In this document: in pieces, positions 57,440 through 64,000 of the stretch
How positions within the stretch are numbered: the first letter of the stretch is position 1
How the letters are laid out: each line of letters begins with the position of its first letter
DNA from: Ensifer sp. BR816
GTDB lineage: Bacteria; Pseudomonadota; Alphaproteobacteria; Rhizobiales; Rhizobiaceae
Length of the DNA stretch: 64,000 nucleotides
Assembly: GCF_000378985.1 (NCBI RefSeq)
Contig: NZ_KB905372.1
Coordinates: forward strand, 62,001 to 126,000
Reading direction: 5' to 3'
Notes under the pieces: model-generated
The model's input: only the letters and a program-made list of their open reading frames with translations
What the model was told of the DNA's origin: nothing
The model's database searches: none
Translations under genes and position numbers: made by a program

Positions 57440-57692
57440 GGCAGCAAACACCGCCGGCAGTTTACTGGCCAGGATCAGGAACTGTGAAGTCGTTCCATTC
57501 CGGACCCTGGCCAAAAAGGTGGGACGAGGTCAGTGGCCACTGATGCATGCGGGGTGCAGCCGTGGGCAACGACATGACGTGCTGCACCGATGCGTTTCAA
57601 CGCAACGCCCTTTTTGGCCTGCCGATTGCCACTCCGTTCGGCCTTCTACGAAAGTCAACTAGCTGACTTAGCTGGGTGCGAGGATTGATTCG
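57440..57692. other. 253-base gap between ehuB and ehuC, no gene seen
   Basis: No convincing frame, RNA gene or terminator was found. The gap is long for an ABC operon and could hold a weak attenuator, a second promoter for ehuC, or the remains of lost sequence. GAGG at its right end is the ehuC ribosome site. Confidence 0.35.
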
Positions 57693-58349
57693 ATGGTTGA
57701 GAGTCTTAGTCTTATTTTGAGAGGATTGCAGACCACCGTTTCGTTGACCATCTTCAGTTTGACTCTTGCGCTCGTTGTCTCCTTCCTTGCGGGCCTCGGG
57801 CGCCTATCGAAAAACAGCGCTGTACGGGCGGCAGCGATCGCCTACATCGAATTTTTCCGAGGAACATCGCTCTTCGTACAGCTTTTCTGGGCCTTTTACG
57901 TGCTCCCGTTCATGGGCGTCGAATTAAGCCCCATGCAAGCCGCTGTTCTTGCGCTTGGCTTCAATTATGGTGCCTACGGAGCAGAAGTTGTCCGTGCGTC
58001 TATCAACGCAATCGGGCGCGACCAATGGGAGGGATGCGTCGCCCTCAATTTAAATTATTTCCAACGCCTACGCCATGTAATCATACCTCAAGCTATCGTC
58101 ATCATGTTGCCGCCATTCGGAAATCTGGCAGTGACACTTCTAAAAAGTACTGCGATCGCCTCGCTAATTGCGTTGCCCGACCTGACCTATCAAGCACAAC
58201 TGGTGCGGAATCAGACTGGGCAAACGCTACTCCCCTTCGCCATCATCATGATCATTTACTTTGCAATTTCGACATTCCTCAAATCTGGAATCCAGCTTGC
58301 TGAACGGCGACTTGGTGCGGACCGTACGCAACCGGCGAGGTCAGCGTAA
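57693..58349 (+). CDS. ehuC: EhuC-like ABC transporter permease
   Basis: A 218-residue inner-membrane permease of the polar-amino-acid family with about five membrane segments. The EFFRGTSLFVQLFWAFYVLP segment and the ATPase-coupling EAA-type loop (GRDQWEGCVALNLNYFQRLR ... IIPQAI) match EhuC. ATG 57693 has GAGG upstream. The stop overlaps the ehuD start (TAATG), so the permeases are coupled and should form a heterodimer. Confidence 0.82.
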   Translation: MVESLSLILRGLQTTVSLTIFSLTLALVVSFLAGLGRLSKNSAVRAAAIAYIEFFRGTSLFVQLFWAFYVLPFMGVELSPMQAAVLALGFNYGAYGAEVVRASINAIGRDQWEGCVALNLNYFQRLRHVIIPQAIVIMLPPFGNLAVTLLKSTAIASLIALPDLTYQAQLVRNQTGQTLLPFAIIMIIYFAISTFLKSGIQLAERRLGADRTQPARSA

Positions 58350-59005
58350 TGGAATGGAACTGGGCTTTTGCGTTTGCGATACTTCCGCGCCTTCTGGAAG
58401 GCGCGAAAATCACGATTGTCGCGACGTTTCTGGGATTTTTGATTGCTATTGTGATCGGGCTTGCCATTGCTCTTGGGCGACGCTCACAGCAGGCGTGGAT
58501 CGCACGTTCGGTGGGGCTCTGCGCTGATTTCATCAGGGGCACCCCGCTACTTGTGCAGCTCTATGTTCTGTTTTTCGTTCTACCCAATATTGGAATCGTA
58601 TTGTCGCCGTTAACTGCCGGGGTAATTGGACTGGGCCTTCACAATGCGACTTATATTGCGGAGGTATATCGCGCTGGTATTGAGAGCATTTCGCGCGGAC
58701 AGTGGGAGGCTTCGAAGGCTTGCAACCTTAGCATCGGCCAGACCTGGCGCCACATTATCATCCCACAGGCGATCCCGCCTATGGTCCCGGCGCTCGCGAA
58801 CTACCTGATCGCCATGTTCAAAGAAACACCCCTTCTCTCGGCGATTACGGTCTACGAGATTATGGGAGAGGCATTGGGCGCAGCGAGCAGAACGTATCAA
58901 TATCTCGAGCCTGTAACGATGGTCGGGGGGTTTTTCCTGATCATAAGTCTCGTCTGCGCCTACCTAGCTCGTGTTCTCGAAGAGCGGGTACGCATTTATC
59001 AATAA
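58349..59005 (+). CDS. ehuD: EhuD-like ABC transporter permease
   Basis: A 218-residue permease paralogous to the preceding one. It begins MEWNWAFAFAILPRLLEGAK, as EhuD proteins do, and has DFIRGTPLLVQLYVLFFVLP, the coupling loop SRGQWEASKACNLSIGQTWR and PALANYLIAMFKETPLLSAI. It overlaps ehuC by one base and lies 15 bases before ehuA. Confidence 0.82.
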   Translation: MEWNWAFAFAILPRLLEGAKITIVATFLGFLIAIVIGLAIALGRRSQQAWIARSVGLCADFIRGTPLLVQLYVLFFVLPNIGIVLSPLTAGVIGLGLHNATYIAEVYRAGIESISRGQWEASKACNLSIGQTWRHIIIPQAIPPMVPALANYLIAMFKETPLLSAITVYEIMGEALGAASRTYQYLEPVTMVGGFFLIISLVCAYLARVLEERVRIYQ

Positions 59006-59020
59006 CGGCGGCATTGCACC

Positions 59021-59806
59021 ATGACTAAGCCAATCATCCGGATCAAGAACATCAGCAAAAGCTTCGGCGCCGTCCGTGTGCTGGACGGACTATCGATAGA
59101 CGTAATGCCCAAAGAAAGGCTGGCACTGATTGGCCCGTCGGGCTCCGGTAAAACGACTATCCTGCGGATCTTGATGACCCTAGAGCGAATAAACGACGGT
59201 CATATCGAAATCGATGGTGAGCAGCTTTGCCACATGGAGCGCGCTGGGCAACTCGTTCCCGCAGACGAAAAGCATTTGGCCAACGCGCGCCAGAAGATCG
59301 GCATGGTCTTCCAGCATTTCAACCTGTTCCCGCACAAATCCGTCATTGACAACATTACGCTGGCGCCCATCCTCACGAAAGGAGTGGCTAAGCCCATCGC
59401 GGAGAAACGCGCGATGGAACTGCTGGATATGGTGGGATTGGCTGACAAGGCCAAGGGCATGCCGGTGGAGCTTTCCGGTGGTCAGAAGCAACGCGTGGCA
59501 ATCGCCCGCGCTCTGGCGCTTCAGCCGAAGGTTATGCTTTTTGATGAGGTCACCTCGGCTCTTGATCCCGAACTCGTGGAAGAAGTGCTCAGCGTCCTCT
59601 GGCAACTGAGCACCGAGACAGACATGACAATGTTGCTCGTCACGCATGAAATGGGTTTCGCGCACGACTTCGCGCACCGCGTGCTATTTTTTGACCGCGG
59701 GAAGATTGTTGAGGAGGGCAAACCCGGCGACATTTTCCGCCAGCCGAAGCACGAGCGCACGCAGGCTTTCCTGAAGAAGATTCTCGCTGCCGGCCATCGA
59801 ATTTAG
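59021..59806 (+). CDS. ehuA: EhuA-like ABC transporter ATP-binding protein
   Basis: A 261-residue ATPase of the polar-amino-acid importer type. Walker A is GPSGSGKTTI (about 39), Q-loop QHFNLFPHKS, signature LSGGQKQRVAIA, Walker B VMLFDEVTSALD, and the switch His in LLVTHEMGFAHD. The family normally starts from this subunit in Sinorhizobium (ehuABCD); here the order is B-C-D-A. It energises the permease pair encoded upstream. Confidence 0.85.
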   Translation: MTKPIIRIKNISKSFGAVRVLDGLSIDVMPKERLALIGPSGSGKTTILRILMTLERINDGHIEIDGEQLCHMERAGQLVPADEKHLANARQKIGMVFQHFNLFPHKSVIDNITLAPILTKGVAKPIAEKRAMELLDMVGLADKAKGMPVELSGGQKQRVAIARALALQPKVMLFDEVTSALDPELVEEVLSVLWQLSTETDMTMLLVTHEMGFAHDFAHRVLFFDRGKIVEEGKPGDIFRQPKHERTQAFLKKILAAGHRI

Positions 59807-59955
59807 CGAAACGGCCCTTTAAAATCGAAAGGCAATCGAAAGAAGCCCTGAAGTCGTGTGAGCTGAATTGGTGCCCCGACCACATCGGAGTAGCTTCAAT
59901 TGGACGATCGATGTGGAAAAGGCATCCTGACGCGGCAGGAGCGGGAACTAATTCG

Positions 59956-60080
59956 GCATCATCTGCAACTCCGGTCTATCTCGACGACAGCCACATTACG
60001 TCCTTGAAGGCGAAGGGAAGGCGCTAATCTTCGACGAGGCAATGCGTCACCGGTTCCGCAGATGATCTCTCGCACCTAAC
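59956..60080 (+). pseudogene. Decayed 3' part of a second panD copy
   Basis: This stretch matches the 3' end of the intact panD (ATCATCTGCAACTC, GTCTATCTCGACGA, CACCGGTTCCGC-type end, CTCGCAC) but has an inserted C, other indels and an internal deletion. It leads straight into the gabD 3' end, the same order as intact panD plus gabD fragment at 55.9-56.3 kb. Confidence 0.7.
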
Positions 60081-60108
60081 ACGGCATCTTGCGGACGCGG
60101 GGCGCTGG

Positions 60109-61584
60109 TTAAAGTCCGCCCATGCAGAGGTATTTCATCTCGAGATAGTCCTCGAGCCCGTGGCGTGAGCCCTCGCGGCCGATGCCTGATTGTTTGACGC
60201 CGCCAAAGGGTGCGGCTTCGGACGACATGCGTCCGGTGTTGATGCCGACCATGCCGTATTCGAGCGCTTCGGCGACGCGCCAGACCCGCTTGAGATTGGA
60301 AGCGTAGAAGTAGGCGGCAAGGCCGTAGATCGTGTCGTTGGCCGCGCGCACCACCGCGTCGGGATCGTCGAAGCGGATGATCGGCGCCAGCGGCCCGAAG
60401 GTTTCTTCCTGGGCGATCCGCATGGTGCTTGTCACGTCGGTGATCACCGTCGGCGCGAAGAAAGTTCCGGACCGGCCGATCCGGTTGCCGCCGCAGCGGA
60501 TCGACCCTCCCTTGATAACAGCGTCACTGACATGGTCTTCAATCTTGGCCAGAGCACGCGCATCGATCAGTGGGCCGATTGCTGCATCTGGATCGAAGCC
60601 GTCGCCGACGCGAAGTGTACGAACACGCTCGCTGAACTTATTAGCAAATTCGTCAAGCACACTACTATGGACGTAAAGCCGGTTGGCCGAAACGCAGGTC
60701 TGGCCGGCATTGCGAAACTTCGCCTGGACCGCGCCGTCGACGGCCGCATCGACATCGGCGTCGTCGAAGACGATGAAGGGCGCGTTGCCGCCGAGTTCGA
60801 AGCTGACCTTCTTGACCTGGTCCGCACATTGCCGCATCAACAGTCGGCCGACCTCCGTCGATCCGGTGAAGCTGATCTTGCGGACCTTGGGACTAAAGCA
60901 GAGGTCGCGCCCGACCGCATCGCCCTCGGAGGCATAGATCAGGTTGAGAACACCGTCGGGAAAACCTGCCAGCCGGGCAAGGGCGAACATGGCGCCGGCA
61001 ACGAGCGGCGTTTGCTCGGCGGGTTTCAGGACGACGGTACAGCCGGCGGCAAGTGCCGGCGAAATCTTGCGTGCCACCATCGACGCCGGAAAATTCCAGG
61101 GCGTGATTGCGCCCACAACGCCGATCGGTTGCTTGATCACCAACATACGGCGGTCGTTGGAGGGTGCGGAGATCGTCTCGCCATAGATACGGTTGGCCTC
61201 CTCGGCATACCATTGCAGATAGGCCGCGGCATGGGCGATTTCGGATTTCGCCTCGGCAAGCGGCTTGCCCATCTCGGCCGTCAGGATCGAAGCGAGATCG
61301 TTGCCGTGGTCGAGGATCAACTGGTGCCATTGCCACAAGGCATCGGAGCGCTCACGCGCGGTGAGCCCCGCCCAATGCTCTCTCGCGGCATCAGCCCGGT
61401 CGATTGCCCTTGCGACGTCCGCCGCCTCCATGTCCGGAAGCTCCGCGAGAAGCTCGCCGGTGGAGGGGTTGAGAACCGGGAAGCGCCTGACGCCGCCTGT
61501 TGCGGTGAGGCCAGGGACCGACGCCAGGTCGGCGAACAGCGCGGGGTTTTTGAGATGCCTGATCAGCGACTGCATCAGCGTCAA
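60109..61584 (-). CDS. gabD: NAD(P)-dependent succinate-semialdehyde dehydrogenase
   Basis: A 491-residue aldehyde dehydrogenase of the GabD type. VGAITPWNFPASMVARKISP forms part of the cofactor site, FTGSTEVGR the Rossmann loop, FELGGNAP carries the general-base Glu and AGQTCVSANR the catalytic Cys. It oxidises succinate semialdehyde to succinate, the last step of the GABA shunt, though related aldehydes are possible. It lies convergent to the ehu genes and downstream of ridA on the same strand. Its 3' end is duplicated at 56.1-56.3 kb. Confidence 0.9.
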   Translation of the reverse strand: MTLMQSLIRHLKNPALFADLASVPGLTATGGVRRFPVLNPSTGELLAELPDMEAADVARAIDRADAAREHWAGLTARERSDALWQWHQLILDHGNDLASILTAEMGKPLAEAKSEIAHAAAYLQWYAEEANRIYGETISAPSNDRRMLVIKQPIGVVGAITPWNFPASMVARKISPALAAGCTVVLKPAEQTPLVAGAMFALARLAGFPDGVLNLIYASEGDAVGRDLCFSPKVRKISFTGSTEVGRLLMRQCADQVKKVSFELGGNAPFIVFDDADVDAAVDGAVQAKFRNAGQTCVSANRLYVHSSVLDEFANKFSERVRTLRVGDGFDPDAAIGPLIDARALAKIEDHVSDAVIKGGSIRCGGNRIGRSGTFFAPTVITDVTSTMRIAQEETFGPLAPIIRFDDPDAVVRAANDTIYGLAAYFYASNLKRVWRVAEALEYGMVGINTGRMSSEAAPFGGVKQSGIGREGSRHGLEDYLEMKYLCMGGL

Positions 61585-61690
61585 CGGTGATCCTCCTCAT
61601 GCAGTGAAACGTGCCGCATCTATAGCCGCTCGCCCTTAAAACGGCAGCACCGGAGCGATCCTCGCCGATCGCTCCGGCCACAGAACGTGA

Positions 61691-61862
61691 TTACTTACTC
61701 CGAGCCGATCGATCGACCGCGATGACCGCTTCGATCTTGACCTTGGCGCCATTCGGCAAGGCCTTGACCTCGTAGCAGGCGCGGGCCGGATAAGGCGTCG
61801 TGAAGAAGCCGGCATAGACGCGGTTGACCTCGGCGAAATCGCCAAAATCCGTCTTCTCCGGG
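61691..61862 (-). pseudogene. 3' fragment of a second ridA
   Basis: Directly after the intact ridA stop, 57 further codons (DFGDFAEVNRVYAGFFTTPY, CYEVKALPNGAKVKIEAVIA) repeat the C-terminal half of a RidA protein with clear divergence. No RidA N terminus or start belongs to it. It probably arose by recombination between two tandem ridA genes. Confidence 0.8.
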
Positions 61863-62237
61863 TCAGCCGACTGCAATGACAGCGTCGATCTTTACATTGA
61901 CTCCCTTCGGCAAAGCCTTGACTTCATAGCACGCACTCGCCGGAAGAGGTGCCGCGAAAAAGCTTGTATAGACGCGGCTCACCTCCACGAGATCACCGAG
62001 GTCGGTCAGCAGCATCGTGATCTTGACGGTCTTCGAAAGATCAGTGCCAGCAGCCTCGGCGATGGCGGCGAGGTTCTCAAGGCACTGCCTGGCCTGCTCG
62101 ACGACGTCAGCGGAACTGAATTCGCCCGTTGCGGGATCGATCGGCAGCTGTCCGGTCACGAGCAACAGATTGCCGAGCTTGGTGGAGTAGGGGTCGACAG
62201 CGCCCTGTGCATCGGCGGTGGAAATAGCGGTGATCAA
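61863..62237 (-). CDS. ridA: RidA family protein (YjgF/YER057c/UK114)
   Basis: A 124-residue RidA-fold protein: GNLLLVTGQLPIDPATGEFS, QARQCLENLAAIAEAAGTDL and the C-terminal ACYEVKALPKGVNVKIDAVI. The active-site type Arg of enamine deaminases (usually R in R-VEI / AR.cvev) appears replaced: the sequence reads PASACYEV, with Ser-Ala where the catalytic Arg is expected, so deaminase activity is doubtful. It lies upstream of gabD on the same strand, with a partial second ridA between. Confidence 0.8.
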   Translation of the reverse strand: MITAISTADAQGAVDPYSTKLGNLLLVTGQLPIDPATGEFSSADVVEQARQCLENLAAIAEAAGTDLSKTVKITMLLTDLGDLVEVSRVYTSFFAAPLPASACYEVKALPKGVNVKIDAVIAVG

Positions 62238-62552
62238 CTAAGTTCTCCAATTCGTTGGGGGTGCGCCATGCACCGCGGACGACCGCCACTTCAGCGACGC
62301 GGTCTGGCATGCCGGGCGCTCACGAGATCGCTAGTGAGCGCCCCGGAGCCGTTAATCATGGTCGGACTGACGTGTCGCAGCCGGTGTTAAGGTAAAACCA
62401 GTCCGCCGGGCCAGCGTATCGTCCGGAGTCATCCGCTTCAGGCCCGACCAGAAGGTCGCCTTAGACCGTTGCTACCTTAGCTCCTGTTATGCGATTGGCC
62501 CGAGTCCCAACGCACGTGCTTGAACCGCTCATGCCGCAATGCATCCCTGCGC
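62238..62552. other. 315-base intergenic stretch with one strong palindrome
   Basis: No gene is recognised between ridA and adk. The only notable feature is the 10-bp-arm palindrome at 62314-62343, listed separately. Confidence 0.4.
62314..62343. repeat. Strong inverted repeat between adk and ridA
   Basis: GGGCGCTCAC and GTGAGCGCCC are perfect 10-bp arms around ten bases. There is no T tract on either strand, so it is not a standard rho-independent terminator; it may be an operator upstream of ridA or an RNA hairpin after adk. Confidence 0.5.
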
Positions 62553-63164
62553 TCATCGATTAGCGTCCCGCGGCATAGGTGATTTCCGGATGCTGTTGAG
62601 AAGGCTTGCGATCTCCTGTGCGACGTCCTCGATCGAAGCAAGTCCGTTTACCTGCTTCAAGAGTCCTCTCATAGCGTAGTGCAGCGACAATGGACGTGTC
62701 GCTTCATAGTAAGCACTCAATCGCACCCGCAGTGTTTCCGCATTGTCGTCCGATCGAACCTCCGCTCCTGCGCTGACCGCCTGAGCGGCACGCGCGCGAA
62801 TCCGCTCAGACAGGACGTCTTCATTAACGACGAGCTCGATGACCGCAGAAATAGCGCTTCCAACCAGCATTTTGTCCAATGCGTTGGCCTGAGCCAGTGT
62901 GCGTGGATAGCCATCAAGTATGAAACCCGACGCCGCATCCGGCTGACTGAGCCGAAGAGCGACGATTTCCGAAATCGTCTCGTCATCGATGAGAATGCCA
63001 GCATCTATCTTCGCCCGGAGCATATTCCCCAGTGATGATCCAGATCGGATTTCGGTCCTGAGCATGTCACCGGTCGAGAGATGTGGAATGCCAAAACACT
63101 CAGAGATGCGGTTGGCTTGCGTACCCTTTCCAGCCCCCGGTGGGCCTAGCAATATCAACTTCAA
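62553..63164 (-). CDS. adk: Adenylate kinase (short form)
   Basis: A 203-residue adenylate kinase. The P-loop is LLGPPGAGKGTQA (residues 5-17), the NMP-binding motif LSTGDMLR, and GFILDGYPRTLAQ carries the conserved Asp and Arg. The LID region is short, lacking the zinc-type cysteines, as in many alphaproteobacteria. It interconverts ATP, ADP and AMP. Its plasmid location next to acetyl-CoA synthetase, which releases AMP, suggests it recycles that AMP. A second copy on the chromosome is expected. Confidence 0.9.
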   Translation of the reverse strand: MKLILLGPPGAGKGTQANRISECFGIPHLSTGDMLRTEIRSGSSLGNMLRAKIDAGILIDDETISEIVALRLSQPDAASGFILDGYPRTLAQANALDKMLVGSAISAVIELVVNEDVLSERIRARAAQAVSAGAEVRSDDNAETLRVRLSAYYEATRPLSLHYAMRGLLKQVNGLASIEDVAQEIASLLNSIRKSPMPRDANR

Positions 63165-63202
63165 TGTCTTCCCTCACCCTTGATGTGGTTGTTGATTCTT
63201 CG

Positions 63203-64000
63203 TCACGCGGCGTCTGAGCGATTCTGCCGATTGGCGATCAGGTCGTCGACGACCGCCGGGTCGGCGAGCGTCGAGGTATCGTCGAGCGAGCCGAAATCGT
63301 CCTCGGCGATCTTGCGGAGGATCCGGCGCATGATTTTGCCCGAGCGCGTCTTCGGCAGGCCGGGCGCGAACTGGATCTTGTCCGGGGTGGCGATCGGTCC
63401 GATCTCCGCGCGCACATGTTTGACCAGATCCTGGCGCAGCGCATCGTTGCCTTCCTCGCCGGCCATCAGCGAGTCGTAGCAATAGATGCCCTGTCCCTTA
63501 ACATTGTGCGGGTAGCCGACGACAGCGGCTTCGGACACCAGATGGTGCGAGACGAGCGCCGATTCGATCTCCGCCGTGCCGAGGCGGTGGCCGGAAATGT
63601 TGAGCACGTCGTCGACGCGGCCGGTGATCCAGTAATAGCCGTCCTCGTCGCGCCGGCAGCCGTCGCCGGTGAAATACTTGCCCTTGTAGGTGGCGAAATA
63701 GGTCTCGATGAAGCGCTTGTGATCCCCGTAGACCGTGCGCATCTGTCCCGGCCAGCTGTCGATGATGCAGAGATTGCCGTCAGCGGCCCCCTCCAGCACA
63801 TTGCCCTCGTTGTCGACGAGCTGCGGCTTGATGCCGAAGAAGGGGCGTGTCGCAGACCCCGGCTTCAGGTCGGTCGCGCCCGGCAGCGGCGTGATGAGGA
63901 TGCCGCCCGTTTCCGTCTGCCACCAGGTGTCGACGATCGGCGAACGGGCTTCACCGACGACGTTGTAGTACCACTCCCAGGCTTCCGGGTTGATCGGCTC
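63203..64000 (-). CDS. acsA: Acetate-CoA ligase (AMP-forming), C-terminal part, runs off window
   Basis: The last 265 residues of acetyl-CoA synthetase, open to the right edge. Visible features are VDTWWQTETGG (core motif), KYFTGDGCRRDEDGYYWITG with the hinge Asp region, ISGHRLGTAEIESALV, and the C-terminal PKTRSGKIMRRILRKIA, whose Lys in SGK is the acetylation-regulated catalytic lysine. It activates acetate to acetyl-CoA, releasing AMP and pyrophosphate. It lies 38 bases upstream of adk on the same strand, so the two are probably one operon. The N-terminal half is outside the window. Confidence 0.93.
   Translation of the reverse strand, partial: EPINPEAWEWYYNVVGEARSPIVDTWWQTETGGILITPLPGATDLKPGSATRPFFGIKPQLVDNEGNVLEGAADGNLCIIDSWPGQMRTVYGDHKRFIETYFATYKGKYFTGDGCRRDEDGYYWITGRVDDVLNISGHRLGTAEIESALVSHHLVSEAAVVGYPHNVKGQGIYCYDSLMAGEEGNDALRQDLVKHVRAEIGPIATPDKIQFAPGLPKTRSGKIMRRILRKIAEDDFGSLDDTSTLADPAVVDDLIANRQNRSDAA

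Noticed and set aside
62314..62343. Rho-independent terminator
   Set aside because: Strong stem but no T tract on either strand.
1..64000. CRISPR arrays, rRNA, tRNA genes and insertion-sequence transposases
   Set aside because: No regularly spaced repeats, RNA gene signatures or transposase frames were found; the only recombinase is the serine enzyme at 40037.

Overview
This window is a stretch of a conjugative repABC plasmid or megaplasmid, most likely from the Rhizobiales (Rhizobium/Ensifer/Agrobacterium relatives). The evidence is a complete repABC replicon with two 16-bp parS palindromes, a divergently placed traI-trb mating operon laid out as in Ti-type plasmids, rhizobial plasmid families (DUF1419, DUF3085, a DUF1612-type protein) and GC-rich coding. 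No rRNA, tRNA or CRISPR array was seen.

Layout. 1-4.8 kb (minus strand): a plasmid-borne block with a large DNA methylase-type protein (cut by the window edge), DUF3085, DUF1419, a Toprim protein and a 59-residue protein. It is preceded by an 18-bp lux/tra-box-like palindrome that matches one in front of traI at 45.2 kb. 5.2-11.7 kb: two AbiE-type toxin-antitoxin loci (the first toxin reduced to a frameshifted stump) flank a Shedu-like nuclease gene and a helicase-IV-like gene broken by one extra T. 11.7-25.2 kb: a co-directional cluster of a sigma-like regulator, an HTH-like protein, an ImmA/IrrE-UvrD-nuclease fusion, a multi-ubiquitin protein, an E1-like ThiF enzyme, a DUF6527 protein, an AddB-like nuclease and an AddA-like helicase-nuclease. 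This is the most unusual part of the window and looks like a ubiquitin-linked DNA-processing defence system. 25.3-31.5 kb: a tightly overlapping DUF6361 / phospholipase-D-like / SNF2-like helicase operon. 31.5-37.3 kb: a type III restriction-modification pair. All genes from 9.8 to 37.3 kb read rightward.

37.4-40.9 kb holds a DUF1612-type protein with a small partner, a VapBC toxin-antitoxin pair and a serine recombinase with a nearby inverted repeat. 40.9-45 kb is repC, a counter-transcribed RNA with terminator, repB, a small repD carrying both parS sites, and repA. 45-45.3 kb is the repA/traI divergent control region with two lux/tra-type boxes. 45.3-55.5 kb is traI-trbBCDEJKLFGHI, a complete mating-pair-formation set. 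No relaxase or LuxR-type regulator lies in the window.

55.6-64 kb is metabolic: panD, an EhuBCDA-like ABC importer, gabD, ridA, adk and the 3' part of acsA. It is scarred by partial duplications: a gabD 3' fragment, a decayed panD copy and a ridA 3' fragment. Overall, the plasmid couples replication and quorum-regulated transfer with a 30-kb block of anti-phage and stability modules.
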